Assembly: GCA_965240325.2 (NCBI GenBank)
Contig: OZ251246.1
Span: 806,001-870,000 of the forward strand
DNA from: Rebecca billardiae RCC1528
Lineage: Eukaryota > Haptophyta
Direction: 5' to 3'
DNA: 64,000 nucleotides
Shown here in pieces: positions 46,401 through 58,031 of the stretch. The notes under the pieces are model-generated. The model was given only the letters and a program-made list of their open reading frames with translations, was not told where the DNA came from and did no database searches. Numbering within the stretch: position 1 is the stretch's first letter; each line of letters begins with the position of its first letter. Position numbers and translations under genes: made by a program.

Positions 46401-48163
46401 TGTCGACCATGGTCGCTCTCAAGTGCGTGCCCAGTGGGAGCGGCGACGGGCTGGAGTGGATTGGCCTCGGGCTGCCCGGCGGCGTGGTGGCGCTCGTGGA
46501 CACACACAGCCTGGGCACGGCGCGCGCGTGCCAGCTGCTTTGGCCACTCCTGTCTTCGCCCCTCGTCGTCAAGCTGGCACACGGCGCGCACGAGGACGCG
46601 GCGCTGCTGGTCGAGCACGCGGGCGTGATTCCGGTGCACGTGCTGGACTCCATGCTGGTGGCGGAGATGCTGGGGGGCGGGCTGCGCCCGTCGCTGGCCG
46701 AGTTCACGCGGCTGCTCGGCTGCGGCGAGGCGGAGGCGGAGGGCGCGGAGCAGCACGACGAGCCACGCACGCCGCGCGCCGTCGCGGGCTGGGTGCGCGA
46801 GCTCGCGGCGGCCGCGCCGGCGCTGCGTGACGCGCTCGCGTCATCTGCGCAGTCGAGCGCCGCCGCGGCCGGCGGCGCGCGCGAGGTGGCGCGGGTGCTG
46901 AGCGAGGCGAGCGAGGAGCGCGTGCTGCGCGCCGCCGCGCACGGCTCGTCCGAGCTGGGCGCCGCATTCGACCCCTCGCAGGGCTTTGCCCTCGGCAGCG
47001 CAACGTTGCTCAGCAGGTTGCCCCCGCCGCCCGGCGCGCCGCGGCCGCCGCCGCCGCTGCCGCCGCAGCCGGTCACGGGCGCGATCGGCGACCTGGCTCA
47101 CGCGCTGCCGCCGCAGCTGGCGCGCGACCTGGCCAACGCCGAGCGCTCCGGCGCTGGGCCGGTCCTGCACCTGACGCTGAGCGCCGGGCTCCCGCCGCTC
47201 GCGTGGACCGCGCGCGGCCGCGCGCCCCTCTCTGCGCGCCTCGCGTCCTCGCCGGTCTCGCGCGCCGAGCTGGAGGCGACCGCGGCCGCTCTGGGCGGCT
47301 TCGATGCGTCGGGCTGCGCGCGGCTCGACGGCAGCGTGCACCGCGTCACCGCGGTGCGCGCCGCGGACGAGCGGCGCTCGATCGCGGCGGTGAGCGTGTC
47401 CGTACGCCAGGTGTCGCCCGGCTGCGCGGGCGCGCTTGCCGACCTACTCCTTGGCGGAGACGAAGCGTCGATCCTCGTCCTCGGCGCGGCGGGCGCGGGG
47501 CGGAGCAGCCTGCTGCGTGACTGCGCGCGCGAGCTCGCGTCGCGCGCGCTCCGCGTCGTCGCGATCGACTCGCACGGCGCGCTCGGCGGCGACGGCGTCG
47601 TCGCGCACGTCGCGCTGGGCGAGGCGGTGCGCGTGCCGGTACTGCCGGAGGCGTCGCAGGCGGAGCTGATCGAGGACGTGCTGCGCTCGCACGCGCCGCA
47701 CGCGATCGTCGTCGACGAGCTGCACGGCGGGCAGACGGAGGTGGGCGCGCTGCGCCGGGCGCGCGCGCGCGGCGTGCGCGTGCTCGCGGGCGCGCTCGGC
47801 ACGCTCGGCGGCGCGCTCGCCGCCGGCGCGCGGCACGGCGGCGCGCACGCCACCGCCGTGAGCGAGTTCGCTCTGGAGCCCGCCGCGGCCGTCCTCCGCC
47901 TCGTCGACGCCGCCGTCCAGGTCGAGCCGGAGCCGGACGACGACGGCAGCCGCACCGCCGGGCCGCGCGCGCGGCAGCTGCTCGTCGTGCCGGACGTGCG
48001 CGCGGCCATCTCGGCCGTGCGCGCGGGCCGGCCGCGCAGCGTGCAGCTCAGGCGGCTCGGGCCGCCGGACGCGCCCGCGTCCGCGGGCGCCGTGTTCGTG
48101 CGCTGGGTGCCGCTGGCGCTGCCGGACGTCGAGGACGACGAGGCCGACGACGAGCGCTACTGA
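44759..48163 (+). CDS. Winged-helix repeats + RNase D-like domain + Ycf45/SpoIIIAA ATPase fusion
   Basis: 1,134 aa, intronless; ATG at 44,759 chosen over an upstream GTG. Three related repeats of about 65 residues start near 146, 237 and 329 (ERQWADAIEAHLRKA; ERSWSDAIEAHLRAA; ERRWSEQLEARLRAA), each ending in a basic-aromatic motif (RPDRFRL; QPARFEL; QPHRFRL), resembling winged-helix domains of the Egalitarian/EXD1 type. Residues about 505-670 match the 3'-5' exonuclease (DEDD) fold: VRVLRTPADVEKTVDSI, VVKLAHGAHEDAALL, HVLDSMLVAEML. About 790-1035 match Ycf45/SpoIIIAA end to end, including HRVTAVRA, P-loop GAAGAGRSS (about 908) and IVVDELHG (about 982). Key residues are missing: motif I reads VALKCV rather than VALDCE, motif II has HG for HD, and the P-loop lysine is arginine. 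A nucleic-acid-binding pseudoenzyme is likely. Confidence 0.8.
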
Positions 48164-49927
<1,764 letters not shown>

Positions 49928-50532
49928 GTGGCGTTATAGGGAACCTATAACTGAGTGTCTACTGTCTATGAGCGACGCCAAGAATCCGGCTCGCACGGCA
50001 TTCCTGCGTTGTCCTGTGCGCACCGCCGCGCGCAGGAGTCCTGGTGCGCTGCCACTATCTGGCCCACAGCGGCGCACCTGCAGGACTCGGTTGGTTACCG
50101 CTCACATCGGATCGATCAGGCTTCGCTCTCGGGGGCGCCATGGGGCTGCTCACGACGAAGGCGCCGAGCTGGGCGAGGGAATCGCCTGCATCGGGCACTG
50201 CCGGGTGCACGCTCCGCTGCAGGAGGTGCACCGCAGTCGCCGCAGCCCCTCTGCTCGGTAAGGTCGCTGGCTGTCTGTGTGGCCCGGCTCCCCGCCTGAT
50301 CGTGACTCGCGGGCGCCCTCTCGACCTCGGGCACTCGGCAGCTCAACCGCCACGCCGCTGCCAGCGCCCGCTGTCGTTCGTTGCTCAAATCCCAACATAG
50401 CTAACCTGATCGTTCCATGATTGATCATTGTGGTCTGTCTACTCCACGACGCCGCGCGCCGCGACCATCCAGCTCCAGAGTCCATTCGTACCCGACGCCT
50501 TGTACGAGCCGGGCATGGCGGAGTGGCTAGAC
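49928..50532 (+). mobile_element. TA-flanked element Y with terminal hairpin (605 bp)
   Basis: Starts GTGGC, hairpin GTTATAGGGAACCTATAAC (8-bp stem, GAA loop), TGAGTGTCTAC; ends GAGTGGCTAGAC against a short TA tract. The end is shared with family X (GGACGGCTAGAC), while the interior is unrelated. No protein recognised. Confidence 0.65.
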
Positions 50533-50544
50533 ATATATATATAT

Positions 50545-51144
50545 GTGGCGTTATAACGGAGTTATAACCGAGTGTGTCGGGAGGCTGGAAAGGCAACGCG
50601 CAGCTGGTGGACAAGGGCCGCCATCGTCTTCTAGGTCCTGCAGGTAGTTGCAGTCGATTTCCGGAGCTCATCGGCCACGGAGCTATCCTTTATCATCATC
50701 ATGGCGGGCGCTGGTCCTTTCATATCGGCCAACCACACTGGCTCCTCTGTAAGTACCCGCTCCTCTCCACTATCCGGCGCTCGAGATCATATACAAGGTC
50801 ATCTTAAGTCGGCGTGGCAACTTACCAAAGTTCATATCAAGCAGCCCACCTAGCAGAGCTCGCTCGATCATCGGTTACACGACCTTTCGGGCCGAGCTGC
50901 TCATCTCTCGGCAGCCCCTGCTTCGGCCTGCGCATCTGCAAAGCCCGAGGTCCCGCCATCTCCTCTGCGTTCTTTGCTTGTGCTCGTTGTTTATACATCA
51001 CCATTTCGGCATGGTGTGTATCGGCATTTGCTGCATGCTCGCATATATGCTGCAATACCTGCCCTCGCATGCACATCACGCAGACTGTGGGTGATGTTCG
51101 TCCATACTCAATGGCGTCGCGTCGCTCTTCATGCAGGAGGACAC
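50545..51144 (+). mobile_element. Solo A-B copy of the retroelement family (600 bp)
   Basis: Bases 50,545-50,990 equal the A repeat of the element at 57,599 with no difference noticed, and the remaining about 154 bp equal the distal part of its B repeat, joined directly. The reverse transcriptase and the proximal 110 bp of B are absent. It is flanked by TA on both sides and is comparable to a solo LTR. Confidence 0.8.
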
Positions 51145-51155
51145 ATATATCAAGG

Positions 51156-52261
51156 GAGTCAAGGGTGCCCGCGCCCCAGTGGCGCGCTCGGCGGATGTTG
51201 ATTGTTGGGATACACCTTTTTGCCCGCGGCCCTGCGGCGGCGGCGGCGATGGCGTGCTCCGCTGGCGGGGCGAGCGCACGGGGCACGGCGCTGCGGGCGC
51301 GGATGTGCCCGCGAAGCCGGCGCGTGCGGACGGGCTGTTGCGGGAGAGCATCTGGCGCCCTCCTGCGCCGCGCGACTTGCGCCACGCCTCTTTCGCCTCG
51401 GCTCAGAGCAGCGCGCACGCACGCGCCGCCTCAAGGCCAGCCTTGCCGCGCCGCAGCCGACCGCGCGCGCGCCGTGCGCGGCGTGGTCGGGAAGGAACGG
51501 GCGCTGCTGCCGGGCGAGATGGCGACGTCATGGGCGCACGCCATGCCGCCCCGCGGCGCCGCGAAAGAGCACGAGAACGGATCCGCACAGCTGTTGACGA
51601 GTGCTGATTTCTTGCCGTGCCTGAAGCCAGACCTGAGCTCGAAGAAGATGATGAAAGAGCATCAGCGCGAGGAAAGCGTCGCACCCAGCACTTCTACATG
51701 ACCACGCGGTGATGAACATTCATGTAAGAGTAGCCCGCGTGCCCGTCTGGCACTGTTCTGTGTCTCAATGATCGTCCCGACAACGGTCACGACCGCGAGG
51801 CAGTGCACACCATTTGTGACAAGTCGAAAAGGCGTGCAAACGGACCGACGACACTCTCGTCAAGGCGTGGCGGGGCGGCATGGCGTGCGCCTATGACGTC
51901 GCCATCTCGCCCGGCAGCAGCGCCCGTTCCTTCCCGACCACGCCGCGCACGGCGCGCGCGCGGTCGGCTGCGGCGCGGCAAGGCTGGCCTTGAGGCGGCG
52001 CGTGCGTGCGCGCTGCTCTGAGCCGAGGCGAAAGAGGCGTGGCGCAAGTCGCGCGGCGCAGGAGGGCGCCAGATGCTCTCCCGCAACAGCCCGTCCGCAC
52101 GCGCCGGCTTCGCGGGCACATCCGCGCCCGCAGCGCCGTGCCCCGTGCGCTCGCCCCGCCAGCGGAGCACGCCATCGCCGCCGCCGCCGCAGGGCCGCGG
52201 GCAAAAAGGTGTATCCCAACATCCGCCGAGCGCGCCACTGGGGCGCGGGCACCCTTGACTC
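51156..52261. mobile_element. Foldback element 3 (about 395-bp arms)
   Basis: Arms 51,156-51,553 and 51,870-52,261 are inverted copies with few mismatches, differing mainly by a 6-7 bp insertion in the left arm (GATGTTGATTGTTGGG against GATGTTGGG). The 316-bp spacer is unique. Just inside the outer ends lies CAAGGGTGCCCGCG, close to the CAAGGGTGTCC ends of foldback 1, suggesting one family. No transposase. Confidence 0.8.
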
Positions 52262-52499
52262 ATTCTATGATTTAACGACACAGGTAGGACGACGCGGGTC
52301 TCCTGATTCGTCGGCGGCAGTGCCCGATCGTCGACACGAAGTCGGCGTTGGTGGCAGAGCATAGCCTGCACCGCTATCGTAAAGCTTGAGCGCGGCCTTG
52401 AGCTGCTGGAGCGCGATCCACCTGCGCTGCGCGGCTCGCATGGCCCTGCTGTGCCCCGAGCGAGGGCGATGGTGCAGGTCCGGATGTCAGCTGGCAGTC

Positions 52500-53258
52500 T
52501 CAGCCGCTGGTAGCAGCTGGTCGTACCTGCCCCGTGCTCCCCGGGCGGTCGCGTACGCGCTTGCCGCTCGAGCCAGCTGGCTGGCTGGCGGCGGCTGGCG
52601 CTGCGGCGTCGTCCAGGGTGCGCTTCGTCCGCTGCTGCGGCAGCTCCTCGTCGTCCAAGTCGTCGCCCGGGGGCGAGTCTCGGTCCTCGTGGAGCGGGGC
52701 AGCAGGGACTGGCGTGGGTGCAGCGGTCGGTGCCAGGCGCGCCGCCTTGCGCGCCTGGCGTTCCTTGACGGCGCGGCGCGTCGAGGAGCGACGGCTCGAT
52801 GGAGAACGAATCCGTCGGCCCTCGGCGTCGCGCCGTTGCCCGCGCTTCCCACGCCGGGGCTTCTTCTTCCGCTTCTGAGAGTGCTGCTGCTCGTCGTTCG
52901 CCTGCAGCTCCTCAGCGTCCGAGCCCTGCGCGGCGGGCGGGCGCACCGGCGAGGCCGGCGTGCGCGCTGCGTGCTGGGCGGTCCGCGGGGGAGCAGTAGG
53001 AGGCACGCCACGACCTCCCTTGCGCCGCCGGCGGGGGCCGGCGGTTTTTCCCTGTGGAGAAGCAGGGCCAGCCTCCTGCGTGGCCGTCCTGGCGATGGAG
53101 TGCGTCAGCCGCGTGCCATCCGCAAGCGTGATGGTCCACCAGCGCGAGAGGCCATCCGCGGCGGTGCGCTTCGATCCGTCACACAGTGCGCGGTCGGAGA
53201 AGCGCAGCTCGCCGGGGAAAGTCCCCTCGGGCTCGGTGTTCGTGGCGACGCTGGGCAT
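52500..53258 (-). CDS. Basic low-complexity protein of a dispersed repeat
   Basis: 252 aa starting MPSVATNTEPEGTFPG. The N-terminal 60 residues look globular (LRFSDRALCDGSKRTAADGL, RWWTITLADGTRLTHSIA). The rest is strongly basic (KRKKKPRRGKRGQRRD near 140-160) and then acidic (DRDSPPGDDLDDEE). A decayed copy of the 3' half with the same downstream sequence lies at 9,057-9,600, so the gene is part of a repeat whose edge is GACTCATTCTATG at 52,257, adjoining foldback 3. A nucleic-acid-binding role is plausible from charge only. The start lies 110 bp from the divergent ABCF ATG. Confidence 0.45.
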   Translation of the reverse strand: MPSVATNTEPEGTFPGELRFSDRALCDGSKRTAADGLSRWWTITLADGTRLTHSIARTATQEAGPASPQGKTAGPRRRRKGGRGVPPTAPPRTAQHAARTPASPVRPPAAQGSDAEELQANDEQQHSQKRKKKPRRGKRGQRRDAEGRRIRSPSSRRSSTRRAVKERQARKAARLAPTAAPTPVPAAPLHEDRDSPPGDDLDDEELPQQRTKRTLDDAAAPAAASQPAGSSGKRVRDRPGSTGQVRPAATSG

Positions 53259-53302
53259 CCTCGGTCTACGTGGCCATGCTGGGAGAAAGGGTGACTCCCT
53301 TG

Positions 53303-53326
53303 CATATATATATATATATATATATT
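53303..53326. repeat. (TA)n tract upstream of the ABCF gene
   Basis: Twelve TA-type units 43 bp before the ABCF ATG, within the only space available for that gene's promoter. Confidence 0.9.
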
Positions 53327-53368
53327 TAAGAGAGAGGCCGGACCAAGTCGAGCACGGCGGACCAGTCC

Positions 53369-56269
53369 ATGGACATGGGCTCGGGCGTGGCCGCGCGCGC
53401 GCTCGCGCCATACATCGAGGACGAGGCGGTGCTCGAGTACACGGCTTGCGCCGCGGCGGATGTGTGGCGCGAACTCGGCCCACGCACCACGCGCGACGAC
53501 GTGCGCGACGCCATCGCTGACTTCTTCGGCAGCCCGGAAGGCGCTGCGAGCGCGAGCGCGCGCGTGCTTGAGGCGCTGGCCGCCGCCGCCGCATCGGGCG
53601 GCGGCGAGGGCGTAGAGAGCGGCCCCGCGGGCGCGGCGGCGGGGTTGAGCGAGGAGACGACGACGGGCACGCGGCCCTCCACGGCCGCCGCCCACGGCCA
53701 GATCGACCTGCAGCTCGAGCCGACCAAGCCCGAGCCACCGGCGGAGCGGCAGGGCGGTGGAGCACGCGACGCGGCGGCTGCGGCGGCGGCGGAGCCAGCG
53801 GCGAGGGCGGCGGCGGCGGGCTCTGGCGGGAATGCTCGGCGGCGCGGGGCCGCGCGCGCCGGCGCCGCCGCCGCGCCGCCCGACGAGCCCGTGCTCGACG
53901 ACTTTGCCGCCGCGTGGGAGGCGTGCAAGGCGGAGGGCGTCGCGTGGGGCGGGCGCGGCCGCGGCGGGCGCGGGGTGGGCCGGCAGTTCGCGTCGCTCTC
54001 GGCGGCGACGCGCGACGTGCACCTGGAGGGCACCACGCTGGCGTACGCCGGGCGCGAGCTGCTCGCGCCCACCACGCTCAAGCTCACCCACGGCCACGTG
54101 TACGCGTTGATTGGGCGGAACGGCGTTGGCAAGAGCACGCTGCTGCGGCGCATCGGCGCGGGCGCGCTGCCCGGGTTCCCCACGCAGCTCAGGGTGGCGA
54201 GTGTGGCGCAGGAGGTGGTGGGCGAGGGCGCGGAGCACGGCGCGCCGCGCGCTGCCGCGGGCGCCGACGAGAGCGAGGCGCAGCCCGGCGCGGCGCAGCC
54301 GCAGCCGCCGGCCGCGGCCGCGGGCGGCGGCGCGGCCGTTGCCGCTGCCGCGCCGCCGCCGCCGCTGCCGCAGCAGCAGCCAGCGCTCGCAGCCCTCGTG
54401 CAGGGCATGGGCGAGGCGCGCGCGCGCGCGCTCGAGGCGGAGCGCGACGCGCTCGAGGCCGCGCTGGCGGACGCTCTGGGCGCGGCCGAGGGCAGCGCGG
54501 CCGCGGCGGACGCTGCGGCCGTTGCAGAGCGGCTGTGCAATCTCGAGGCGGAGATCGAGGCGCTTGGGAGCGGCGAGGCGGAGGGGAGCGCGCGCGCGCT
54601 GCTCGGCGCGCTCGGCTTCAGCGAGGCCGCGATGCGCTCGCACCCCACCGCCGAGCTCTCGGGCGGCTGGCGCATGCGCCTCGCCCTCGCGCACGCCCTC
54701 GGCGCGCGCGCTGACGTGCTGCTTCTGGACGAGCCCACCAACCACCTCGACCTGCGCGCCGTCTTGTGGCTCGAGCGCGCGCTGCGGGGCGAGCTGGGCG
54801 CCGCGCCGGGCGGCGGCGGCGGCGGCGCGGGCGCGCTCCTCCGCCCGCCCTCCGAGCAGGCCATCCTCGTCGTCTCGCACGACGCCGACTTCTTGCGCGC
54901 GGTCGCGACCGACGTGATCGTGTTCGAGGGGCGGCAGCTCCGCTACTTCAGCGGCGGGCTGGACGAGTTCGAGGCGCGCGAGGCGGAGGCGGGCGCGGCG
55001 ATGGGCGGGCGGCTCGACGCGCGCGCGAGGCAGGAGAAGGCGGCGCGCGCCGCCGCCGACTCGATGCGCCGCGCCGCCGCGCGCTCGGCGAAGCACGGCT
55101 GCGCCAACGAGAACGCGCAGCGGCAGGCGAAGCAAAAAGAAAAGAAAATCGAGCGGATCGGCCTTTTCCGCGAGGACGGCCACGCGTTCAAGCTCAACTC
55201 GCTCAAGCGGCTCGACCCCAAGGCGCTCCGGCTGCCAGAGCGCGCCGACGCCGGCGCGGCCGCCGCGGCCGCGCGCGCCGCCAGGGCGGAGCACTTCGAG
55301 CTGCCCCCGCCGGACGCGGGCGCGCTGCGCGGCGCCTCGGAGGCAGACGACGTGTTGCTCTCCCTCACAGACGCGGCCTTTGGGTACGGCCACGGCCACG
55401 GCCACGCGCACGCGGTGGCGGCAGGCGGCGAGGGCGAGGGCGCGGCGCCGCCCCTGCTCGCCGGCATGTGCGCGCAGCTGCGGCTGCGCGCGCGCGTCGG
55501 CCTCGTCGGCGACAACGGCGCGGGCAAGACGACGCTGCTGCGGCTGCTGGCCGGTGAGCTTGAGCCCAACGGCGGCGGGCGGCTGTGGCGCCGGCCCGGG
55601 CTGCGCGTCGCGTACATCTCGCAGCACCACGCGGAGCGGCTGCGCGCGCGCGCGCCCGACGAGCCGGCGGCGCACTACCTCGCGCGCACGCGGCGGGTCT
55701 CCGAGCTCGAGGCGCGGAGCGCGCTCGGCCGGATGGGGCTGACGGGCGGCGCGGCGCTGCAGCCGCTGCGCGCGCTCTCGGGCGGGCAGCTCGTGCGCTG
55801 CTCGCTCGCCGAGCTGCTCTGGGAGGCGCCGCACGTGCTGCTACTGGACGAGCCCACCAACCACCTCGACGCCGGCGCGCGCGACGCGCTCGCGCGCGCG
55901 CTGCGCGAGTTCGGCGGCGCGACCGTGGTCGTCTCCCACGACCGAGCCTTCTGCGCCGCGTGCTGCGAGGAGCTGTGGGTGGTCGAGCGCGGCACGCTCA
56001 CGACGGCGCGCGCGGACGACGGCGCGGCCGCGGGCGACGCGCCGTTCGGCCGCCTCTTCGCGCGGTACGCCGAGGGCGTGCTCGCGCGCGGCGCGACCGC
56101 GGGCGCCGCGGAGCGCGCCGCGGCCGGCGAGCGCGGCGCGCGCGCCGCGGCCGGGCTCGCCGACGCGCGCGCCGCGGCCGGCGGCAAACAGGGCGGCGGT
56201 GGCAAGCGGCAGGTGGCGGCGAGCAAGCGCGGAGCAGGCGCGGGCGCGGCGCGCGCGGCGCTACTTTAA
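53369..56269 (+). CDS. ABCF-type ATPase (GCN20/ABCF3-like)
   Basis: 966 aa, intronless, starting MDMGSG. ABCF proteins have two ATP-binding cassettes and no membrane domain and act on ribosomes; GCN20/ABCF3 members work with GCN1. Residues about 10-60 (PYIEDEAVLEYTACAAADVW) resemble the helical N-terminal domain of GCN20/ABCF3. Cassette 1: Walker A GRNGVGKST near 248, signature LSGGWRMRLA near 430, LLLDEPTNHLD near 450. Cassette 2: GDNGAGKTT near 713, LSGGQLVRCS near 802, LLLDEPTNHLD near 824. All catalytic motifs are intact. Cassette 1 holds a long Ala/Gln-rich insert (about 290-340). A basic linker (KQKEKKIERIG) joins the cassettes. The ABCF assignment is firm, the subfamily less so. Confidence 0.93.
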   Translation: MDMGSGVAARALAPYIEDEAVLEYTACAAADVWRELGPRTTRDDVRDAIADFFGSPEGAASASARVLEALAAAAASGGGEGVESGPAGAAAGLSEETTTGTRPSTAAAHGQIDLQLEPTKPEPPAERQGGGARDAAAAAAAEPAARAAAAGSGGNARRRGAARAGAAAAPPDEPVLDDFAAAWEACKAEGVAWGGRGRGGRGVGRQFASLSAATRDVHLEGTTLAYAGRELLAPTTLKLTHGHVYALIGRNGVGKSTLLRRIGAGALPGFPTQLRVASVAQEVVGEGAEHGAPRAAAGADESEAQPGAAQPQPPAAAAGGGAAVAAAAPPPPLPQQQPALAALVQGMGEARARALEAERDALEAALADALGAAEGSAAAADAAAVAERLCNLEAEIEALGSGEAEGSARALLGALGFSEAAMRSHPTAELSGGWRMRLALAHALGARADVLLLDEPTNHLDLRAVLWLERALRGELGAAPGGGGGGAGALLRPPSEQAILVVSHDADFLRAVATDVIVFEGRQLRYFSGGLDEFEAREAEAGAAMGGRLDARARQEKAARAAADSMRRAAARSAKHGCANENAQRQAKQKEKKIERIGLFREDGHAFKLNSLKRLDPKALRLPERADAGAAAAAARAARAEHFELPPPDAGALRGASEADDVLLSLTDAAFGYGHGHGHAHAVAAGGEGEGAAPPLLAGMCAQLRLRARVGLVGDNGAGKTTLLRLLAGELEPNGGGRLWRRPGLRVAYISQHHAERLRARAPDEPAAHYLARTRRVSELEARSALGRMGLTGGAALQPLRALSGGQLVRCSLAELLWEAPHVLLLDEPTNHLDAGARDALARALREFGGATVVVSHDRAFCAACCEELWVVERGTLTTARADDGAAAGDAPFGRLFARYAEGVLARGATAGAAERAAAGERGARAAAGLADARAAAGGKQGGGGKRQVAASKRGAGAGAARAALL

Positions 56270-56456
56270 CTTTGACGAAGACGCGATTATATTGTATATC
56301 GTCAAATATATTGAAGCGCGATGATGATCTGACGCGACGATACATACGTATGTATTGTATCAGTATGTACATGTATGTAATGTATGTATGTATGTCGTAT
56401 GTATATGTCGTAGTAGTATGTATATACATGTATATGTATATATATATACATATATT
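56270..56456. repeat. ABCF 3' flank, GTAT/TA-rich
   Basis: About 150 bp of TATGTATGTA-type sequence ending in a TA tract that borders a W-type fragment. Confidence 0.8.
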
Positions 56457-57102
56457 TAACGACGACGTGGCAGCAGCATCGGACAAGCGTCAGGCTCAGA
56501 GTGCAACGTGAGACACATAGAATGCGTCTGCGCCTTCCGATGTATATATATATATATATATATATTAACTACGACGCGTGGTATGCAACGGGCAGGCGTC
56601 AGAGTCAGCAAGCTGTAGCAGCAGATCGAGCAGCAGAGACAAACACCAGGATCAGCGCTCCTCGCCGTCGTCCCCCCCCCTCGTAGTCGCCCATCACTCC
56701 ATCGCCGAGCGGAAGCTCGACGCACCGTCTGGCGTCGACGCGCGCGCGCCACCGCGGTGGTCGCGGTGCCACGCGTCGTCAGCCGTCGTCTCGAAGTAGT
56801 CGTCGTATGCAGCGCCCCCGCGGGCGCGTGCCCCCGGGCGCACGTGCGCCATGCGCGCGCGGGCGATGAGCATCTTGGCCTGGCCACGCAGGCAGCGCAT
56901 GCCCAGCTCGCGCCCGGCATGGTGCCGAGCAGCGCGCGCTCGGCGGCGGGGCGCGAGGGCGCGCTGAGGCGCGCGCGCCACGTGTCCCGCCCCATCTTAT
57001 TGGCGATCTTCTTGGGGGTGAGGTCCACCTCCGCGCTCCACTCGCCGAACGCCCCCACGACAATCGGGACGATCGCGGGGAAGGTGTCGAGCCGCGCCTC
57101 GT
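56457..57102 (-). repeat. Two TA-separated repeat fragments, one with a decayed coding sequence
   Basis: 56,457-56,541 is an inverted 85-bp end of family W (GCATCGGACAAGCGTCAGGC). After a TA tract, 56,567-57,102 starts like 38,572 and continues further. On the minus strand it encodes FPAIVPIVVGAFGEWSAEVD, then KKIANKMGRDTWRARL, interrupted before the shared FETTADDAWHRDHRGG block. The VPIVVGAFGE stretch resembles C-termini of some non-LTR retrotransposon proteins; that comparison is from memory and tentative. Confidence 0.55.
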
Positions 57103-57114
57103 ATATATATATAT

Positions 57115-57592
57115 GTGGGGTTATTGGTACAATAACTGATTGTCTAAGACGACGACAAGAACGCCGGGCGCCAGCGCCGCTCATCAGCCACATCGCCCTC
57201 TACCAGACCATCGCCTCAAAGCGCTGCTCCCGGACAAACAGTCTGTCCGGGTTTGTCGCCGCGGAGATCTGCTGTTTCCGGCGCCCCCTGGCTGCTTCGC
57301 CAGGCGCGGGCGCGCGAGATGGCTGCAGCCGGGCTCGTGGCCCTGCGTCGCCGGCGGCGGCGGCTCGCACGCGGGTGGCGCGTCGCGTGCACCGACCAAC
57401 ATCTTTCGGCCGCGCCGCGTCTCGTCGACGGCGAGCGGCATGCCCACCGCATCTGCTGCCGCTCGCCAAGGCATGAGGACACGTAAATCCCACTGAGTAG
57501 GAACACACGCAGCCGCCTCGGCATCGACATGCCAGGCGGCGTGCCCACCTTCGGCCAGCTGTTGGCGTCGGCGTTCACGAGGACGGCTAGAC
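57115..57592 (+). mobile_element. Solo copy of family X (478 bp)
   Basis: In the orientation GTGGGG-hairpin (GTTATTGGTACAATAAC)-TGATTGTCTAAG to GGCTAGAC it consists of the B repeat and most of the A repeat of the element at 17,082-18,916 joined directly at CGG/CCG, with no internal segment. TA tracts lie on both sides. Confidence 0.8.
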
Positions 57593-58031
57593 ATATATGT
57601 GGCGTTATAACGGAGTTATAACCGAGTGTGTCGGGAGGCTGGAAAGGCAACGCGCAGCTGGTGGACAAGGGCCGCCATCGTCTTCTAGGTCCTGCAGGTA
57701 GTTGCAGTCGATTTCCGGAGCTCATCGGCCACGGAGCTATCCTTTATCATCATCATGGCGGGCGCTGGTCCTTTCATATCGGCCAACCACACTGGCTCCT
57801 CTGTAAGTACCCGCTCCTCTCCACTATCCGGCGCTCGAGATCATATACAAGGTCATCTTAAGTCGGCGTGGCAACTTACCAAAGTTCATATCAAGCAGCC
57901 CACCTAGCAGAGCTCGCTCGATCATCGGTTACACGACCTTTCGGGCCGAGCTGCTCATCTCTCGGCAGCCCCTGCTTCGGCCTGCGCATCTGCAAAGCCC
58001 GAGGTCCCGCCATCTCCTCTGCGTTCTTTGC

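Noticed and set aside
53105-55834. Long minus-strand frame of 909 codons opposite the ABCF gene
   Set aside because: Arg/Ala/Leu-rich shadow of the ABCF coding sequence; the plus strand carries all conserved motifs.
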